Part shown: positions 59,828-64,000 of the stretch, in pieces
How the letters are laid out: every line of letters starts with the position of its first letter
How positions within the stretch are numbered: the first letter of the stretch is position 1
Assembly: GCF_014639075.1 (NCBI RefSeq)
Contig: NZ_BMFS01000001.1
Coordinates: 310,001-374,000, forward strand
DNA: 64,000 nt
DNA from: Glycocaulis albus
Lineage (GTDB): Bacteria > Pseudomonadota > Alphaproteobacteria > Caulobacterales > Maricaulaceae
Direction of reading: 5' to 3'
The notes under the pieces: model-generated
The model's input: only the letters and a program-made list of their open reading frames with translations
Databases searched by the model: none
Told to the model about the DNA's origin: nothing
Program-made: the position numbers and the translations under genes

Positions 59828-61249
59828 TTACCCCGCCTGCAGTTTCTTGAAAAATTCAAACAGCTTTCCGTAAGGCGGTGCCATCAGGCGGATCGGATGC
59901 CAGACGGGCGCATGGAACACGCTGCGCTCATGGCAGAAGGTGCGGAAACCCTCCTCGCCATGATAGGCGCCATAGCCTGACGCCCCGGTGCCGCCAAACG
60001 GCAAATCCTCGACCGACAGGTGCAGCATGGGCACGTTGACGCCCACCCCGCCTGACATGGTCTTGTCGAGGAAGTTCTGCGCGGTCGCCTTCGATTTTGT
60101 ATAGACATAAAGCGCGAGTGGCCGGTCGCGCTCATTGATGAAGCGTGCGGCCTCTTCAAGGCCGTCATGGCCCAGCACCGGCAATACGGGACCGAAAATT
60201 TCCTCGGTCATCAGCTTTGAGTCCGCAGGCGCATTCAGCACCACGGTGGGCGGGAAGGCATGATGATTGCCGCCTGTGCCGCTTTCGCTCGGAACCTGCA
60301 GCACGGTCGCCCCGCCCTTGCGCGCTTCCTCCACCATGTCGGTGATGCGCTTGTAGTGCCGCTCCGAGACGATGCCGGTATAATCGTCATTACTGTCCGG
60401 GCCGGGCCAGAACTTGCCTGCATTGGCAATGATCGCGTCGGCGAGGGATTGCTCGCTGCCCTTGGGGGTCAGCACATAGTCCGGCGCTACACAGGTTTGG
60501 CCGGCATTGAAATACTTGCCCCAGGCGATGGTTTTCGCCGCTTCCTCAATGTCGAAATCGGGCGCGATGACGGTGGGTGACTTGCCGCCCAGTTCCAGCG
60601 TCACGGGGGTGAGATTCTTCGCCGCTGCCTGCGCCACCATGCGTCCGACATGGGTGGAGCCGGTGTAGAAGAGGTGATCGAAGGGCAGATCACAAAAAGC
60701 CTGGCCCACCTCCGGCCCGCCCGTGATGACCGCTACATGGTCTTCCGAATAAAGGCTGCCAAGCGTTTCTTTCAGGAGGTCAGCCACGCGCGGCGTGTAT
60801 TCGGACGGCTTGATCATCACCCGGCACCCGGCGGCAAGGGCTGGCACCAGCGGGGCCAGCGCCAGCTGGATCGGGTAGTTCCACGGCGCGACAATGCCAA
60901 CAACGCCCTTCGGCTCGCGGCGGATATAGGCCTTGCCGGGCGCCAGCGTCATCGGTACGGGAACCGAACGGTCTGCCATCCAGCTTTTCAGTTTCTGGCG
61001 GGTGTGCTTGGCGGTCGCCAGGGTAAAGCCGATCTCGGCGATCTGGGTCTCCGCGGCCGAGCGGCGGCCATAATCGGCTGATACAGCGGCGGCGAAGGCG
61101 TCGGCCTTTTCCTTCACCATGGCCTCAAGCTTTTCCAGATCGGCCTTGCGCTCGCCATAGGGGCGGGCCTTGCTGGCCCTGAAGGCCGATTTCTGCGCGT
61201 CGAAGACCGATTTCATCCGCTCGATCTGGCGGGCTGCGGCATCACTCAT
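59828..61249 (-). CDS. Aldehyde dehydrogenase, coniferyl-aldehyde dehydrogenase-like
   Basis: A 473-residue NAD(P)-dependent aldehyde dehydrogenase. VVGIVAPWNYPIQLALAPLVPALAAG, the Glu motif LELGGKSP and catalytic Cys in NAGQTCVAPDY are present. The YADYGRR-like N-terminus (SADYGRRSAAETQIAE) and the C-terminal MLHLSVEDLPFGG resemble CalB-type coniferyl-aldehyde dehydrogenases. AGGAG precedes the ATG. It lies 33 bp after the GMC oxidoreductase, which may supply its aldehyde. Confidence 0.9.
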   Translation of the reverse strand: MSDAAARQIERMKSVFDAQKSAFRASKARPYGERKADLEKLEAMVKEKADAFAAAVSADYGRRSAAETQIAEIGFTLATAKHTRQKLKSWMADRSVPVPMTLAPGKAYIRREPKGVVGIVAPWNYPIQLALAPLVPALAAGCRVMIKPSEYTPRVADLLKETLGSLYSEDHVAVITGGPEVGQAFCDLPFDHLFYTGSTHVGRMVAQAAAKNLTPVTLELGGKSPTVIAPDFDIEEAAKTIAWGKYFNAGQTCVAPDYVLTPKGSEQSLADAIIANAGKFWPGPDSNDDYTGIVSERHYKRITDMVEEARKGGATVLQVPSESGTGGNHHAFPPTVVLNAPADSKLMTEEIFGPVLPVLGHDGLEEAARFINERDRPLALYVYTKSKATAQNFLDKTMSGGVGVNVPMLHLSVEDLPFGGTGASGYGAYHGEEGFRTFCHERSVFHAPVWHPIRLMAPPYGKLFEFFKKLQAG

Positions 61250-61282
61250 CGGTTTACTCCTCGGCTCCGGGAAAGAAAGGTG

Positions 61283-62887
61283 TCAGGCGCTTGCGGTAAT
61301 CATGTCGGCGGCGCGTGTCGCAATCATCATGGTAGGGGCGTTGGTGTTGCCGCCGACCACGCGCGGCATCACCGAGGCATCAACAACGCGCAAGGCTTTC
61401 ACCCCGCGCACGCGGCATTCGGGATCGGTGACGGCAAGCTCGCCCGATCCCATCGCGCAGGTGGAAGTGGGATGGTAGAGCGTCTCGGCGTTGGCGCGCA
61501 CATGATCGAGAAGCTCCGCGCGCGTGCCATCGGCCTTTGCAGGCAGTTCCAGCTCCCTGAACTCGCCGTCGAAGGCGTCGCTCAAGAGGATGTCACGGGC
61601 GATCTCCAGGCAGTCGGTCATCACCTCCGCATCCTCCTCATGATCCATGTAGTTGGGATCGATGAGGATGGCATCGCGCGGGTCGGCGCTCTTCAGGCGA
61701 AGATTGCCCCGGCTTTGCGGATAAAGGTGGCAGGCATGGATCATCATGCCATGCCCGGTCATGGTCTCACGCCCATGGGGTGAGCCGCGTGCCGGGATGA
61801 AGACGAGTTGAATATCGGGCAAATCCTTTGCCCGGCTGGATTTGACAAACCCGCAGCCCTGCACCGGATTGACCGTGAAATTGCCGGTGCCGGTGACGGC
61901 CCATTGCAGTACGTCGCGCGCCGTCGCCGGGAATTTCTTCAGCGAATAGCCGATGGATTTCGCCGAGCGCGTGGAGGCCCGTGCCATGATATCGAGATGG
62001 TCCTGCATGTTCGCGCCGACGCCGGGCATGTCGGCCTCGACCGATATGCCGTGCTCGCGCAGATGGTCCGCCGGCCCGATGCCAGACAGCATAAGCAAGT
62101 GCGGCGTGTTGATCGCCCCGCCCGACAGGATCACTTCCCGGCGGGCGCTGACTACACAAGTCTCGCTTTCGGTCTCGATCTCGATGCCGGTCGCCCGGCC
62201 TTCCTCGATAATCACCTTGCGCGCGAGCGCGCCCGTGATGACGGTCAGGTTTGGCCGCGTCATGGCGGGTTTCAGGAAGGCGTCCGCCGCCGAGCAGCGT
62301 TTGCCGTCCTTTTGGGTCACCTGATAGACACCGAAACCTTCCTGCTTCTCGCCGTTGAAATCGTCATTCCAGGGCAGTTGCCGGCGGCGGCAGGCCTCGT
62401 AATAAAGCTCGGTCAGCGGGTTGAGCGGGGAGATGGACTTGACGTTCAGCGGCCCGCCCTTGCCGTGCCAGGGCTCGCCATGGTTTTCGTTGTTCTCCAC
62501 CCGCTTGAAGGCTTCGAGCGCCGCCTCGCGGCCCCAGCCGGTAGCACCGTAAGCCTTCTCCCACTCGTCGTAATTTTCCCACGCGCCACGCATATAGTGC
62601 ATGGCGTTTATGGAGGATGAGCCGCCGAGCGTCTTGCCGCGCGGCCAGTAGAGCTTGCGGTTTTGAAGGTTTTTCTGCGGCTCGGTCCAGTAGTCCCAGT
62701 TGATGGAGGGCTCGGTGATGGCGAACTGCAAGAGCATGGGTGTCTGAATGATCGCCTTCCTGTCCGAGCCGCCCGCCTCGATCACGCAGACCGTGACAGA
62801 CGGGTCCTCGGACAGGCGGGCTGCCAGTACCGACCCGGCGCTGCCCGCGCCCGCGATCACATAATCGTACACGGACGCGGCGGACAT
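61283..62887 (-). CDS. GMC-family FAD oxidoreductase (choline/alcohol dehydrogenase-like)
   Basis: A 534-residue flavoprotein. The N-terminal FAD motif is YDYVIAGAGSAGSVLAARLSED; GMC signature 1 (RGKTLGGSSSINAMHYMRG) and signature 2 (GGAINTPHLLMLSGIGP) are intact. The active-site His is in YHPTSTCAMG and the partner Asn in GGNTNAPTMM. It oxidises an alcohol to an aldehyde and is probably coupled to the next ALDH gene. Its ATG overlaps the stop of the upstream serine hydrolase (TAATG). Confidence 0.92.
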   Translation of the reverse strand: MSAASVYDYVIAGAGSAGSVLAARLSEDPSVTVCVIEAGGSDRKAIIQTPMLLQFAITEPSINWDYWTEPQKNLQNRKLYWPRGKTLGGSSSINAMHYMRGAWENYDEWEKAYGATGWGREAALEAFKRVENNENHGEPWHGKGGPLNVKSISPLNPLTELYYEACRRRQLPWNDDFNGEKQEGFGVYQVTQKDGKRCSAADAFLKPAMTRPNLTVITGALARKVIIEEGRATGIEIETESETCVVSARREVILSGGAINTPHLLMLSGIGPADHLREHGISVEADMPGVGANMQDHLDIMARASTRSAKSIGYSLKKFPATARDVLQWAVTGTGNFTVNPVQGCGFVKSSRAKDLPDIQLVFIPARGSPHGRETMTGHGMMIHACHLYPQSRGNLRLKSADPRDAILIDPNYMDHEEDAEVMTDCLEIARDILLSDAFDGEFRELELPAKADGTRAELLDHVRANAETLYHPTSTCAMGSGELAVTDPECRVRGVKALRVVDASVMPRVVGGNTNAPTMMIATRAADMITASA

Positions 62888-64000
62888 TATTCGCTGCCCT
62901 CTTCCGTTGCCTCCTCCAGAGGCTCCTCCTCGACACCCAGCGGAGCATCCAGAGCAGGTTCCTCGACATCCTCGACCGGTTCCGGCTCCACCTGAAGCGG
63001 CGAGACCGTTTCGGCAATCGCGCGCATAACGGCGAACACCTCCGAGCCGAGACGCCCCCAGGCCGGGTTACCGGCATTCTGGGCGATGACGACGCCGCGC
63101 CGCTCATCGACCCAGATATACTGGCCGTAGACGCCGGCGAAGAAATACTCCCCGTCATGGCCTTCAGGGATCCAGAAATGCAGGCCATAGCCGCGCGGTC
63201 CATAGGCGGGTGTCGCGCCTGTCTCATGGGCAGGCGAGACCGGGCGTGTGGCCTCCATCACCCAGCCTTCGGGCAGAAGGCGCTGCCCGTTCCACACCCC
63301 GTCCTGCAGATAGAACTGACCCATGCGGGCATAGTCCTCGCTGGTCGCCTGCAGGCAGCAATACCCGACCGCGACGCCGCGATCGCCCGGCACATGCTGC
63401 AGCCAGGTCGCGTCCGCGCCCATGCCGAGCGGCGTCCACAGGCGCTCCTCCACCACTTCGGCGAGCGAGCCGCCGAACACATTGCGGACAACGGCGGAGA
63501 GAACCTGCGTATTGGTGCTGGCATAGTGGAAATGCTCGCCGGGCACAGAATCGCTGGCGCCAAAAGCGCTGGCAAGCTGGTCCGGGCTGCGGCCCAGGAT
63601 GAAAGCGTTGAAGAAGAAGGGCCGCACATCGGACGGGCGGTCGGGTGAATATTCCTCGTTGAAATCCACGCCCGCCGACATCATGAGGAGGTGGCGCAAG
63701 GACACCGACCCGTAATAGGTGCCTGCATATTCCGGCGCATAGCGTTCTGCCGGATCGTCGAGGCTTTCGATTAGTCCCTCGCCGACGCCCATGGCGATCA
63801 GGGTGGCAACAAAACTCTTGCCGACCGACCATGAGGTGAAGCGGGTGGCTTCGTCCGCGCCGTGGAAGAAGCGCTGGTGGATCATTTCGCCGTTGCGCAG
63901 AACGGTGAGCCCTGTGACACGGCCGTTTTCCAGATACTGGTCGAGCGTTCGGGTCTCGCCTTCCCACTCATAGCTGACATCAAGGGGCTGGAGATTGCGC
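62887..64000 (-). CDS. Class C beta-lactamase-fold serine hydrolase, N-terminus beyond window
   Basis: 371 residues are visible and the frame stays open to the right edge, so the true start is outside. The catalytic motif is SVGK in TSWSVGKSFVATLI. YASTNTQVLSAVVRN replaces the usual YSN region, and GVYGQYIWVDERRGVVIAQNAG lies near the third motif. The tail (last 45 residues) is very acidic and Pro/Glu-rich (EPEPVEDVEEPALDAPLGVE), an unusual extension. Coupled to the GMC gene. Likely an esterase or amidase. Confidence 0.82.
   Translation of the reverse strand, partial: RNLQPLDVSYEWEGETRTLDQYLENGRVTGLTVLRNGEMIHQRFFHGADEATRFTSWSVGKSFVATLIAMGVGEGLIESLDDPAERYAPEYAGTYYGSVSLRHLLMMSAGVDFNEEYSPDRPSDVRPFFFNAFILGRSPDQLASAFGASDSVPGEHFHYASTNTQVLSAVVRNVFGGSLAEVVEERLWTPLGMGADATWLQHVPGDRGVAVGYCCLQATSEDYARMGQFYLQDGVWNGQRLLPEGWVMEATRPVSPAHETGATPAYGPRGYGLHFWIPEGHDGEYFFAGVYGQYIWVDERRGVVIAQNAGNPAWGRLGSEVFAVMRAIAETVSPLQVEPEPVEDVEEPALDAPLGVEEEPLEEATEEGSE

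Overview
The window reads as chromosomal DNA of a GC-rich alphaproteobacterium. The evidence is a COQ9-like gene next to rpsU, a coxM/coxN-type cytochrome oxidase with subunits I and III fused, a FadE-type acyl-CoA dehydrogenase, many exported serine hydrolases, and dispersed palindromic intergenic elements. A Maricaulales/Hyphomonadaceae-like organism is my best guess, from gene content only. Genes are dense and gaps rarely exceed 300 bp. One tRNA gene (tRNA-Ser GGA) is present. I saw no CRISPR array, prophage or insertion sequence.

Layout. 1-5000: the 5' end of katG, an exported formylglycine-generating enzyme homologue, and two membrane-anchored Cys-type sulfatases transcribed towards it. 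5000-8700: a TetR regulator followed by three thioredoxin-fold genes (two GST-like, one tandem kappa-GST/DsbA-like). 8650-10300: a UDP-glucuronate 4-epimerase-like gene and two small proteins. 10450-17200: a heme-copper oxidase locus (ctaG-like, copD-like, coxB, fused coxA-coxC), a NOX/FRE-type membrane flavocytochrome and a 30-residue membrane peptide. 17300-26000: fadE, two beta-lactamase-fold hydrolases, tRNA-Ser, a Na+/Ca2+ exchanger, msrA, a HAD phosphatase and a DUF1330 protein. 26100-31100: an Ntn-hydrolase acylase, a paraoxonase-like lactonase and an MFS transporter. 31086-33787: a histidine kinase translationally coupled to a ChrA transporter.

The most unusual region is 32.4-46.7 kb. 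It holds an exported TPR-CHAT protease, a second exported CHAT protease, an exported caspase (C14) protein, an exported DUF900 alpha/beta hydrolase, an HtrA-like protease with two PDZ domains and two paralogous small exported proteins. A histidine kinase sits at one end and an OmpR-type response regulator at the other. Three promoter regions inside it share a 17-bp motif (CTGACA-N5-SGACAG) in the same orientation to the TPR-CHAT, caspase-CHAT and HtrA-regulator units. Immediately downstream are a lipoprotein alpha-2-macroglobulin (a protease trap with an intact thioester) and PBP1C. I read this as an envelope-located protease network under two-component control. The joint function is inference.

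53.8-64.0 kb: a lipoprotein, rsmI, a palindromic intergenic element, a COQ9-like gene, rpsU (apparently with an ATC start codon), a YgjP-like metallopeptidase, a second acylase, and a serine hydrolase-GMC oxidoreductase-aldehyde dehydrogenase set that runs off the right edge.
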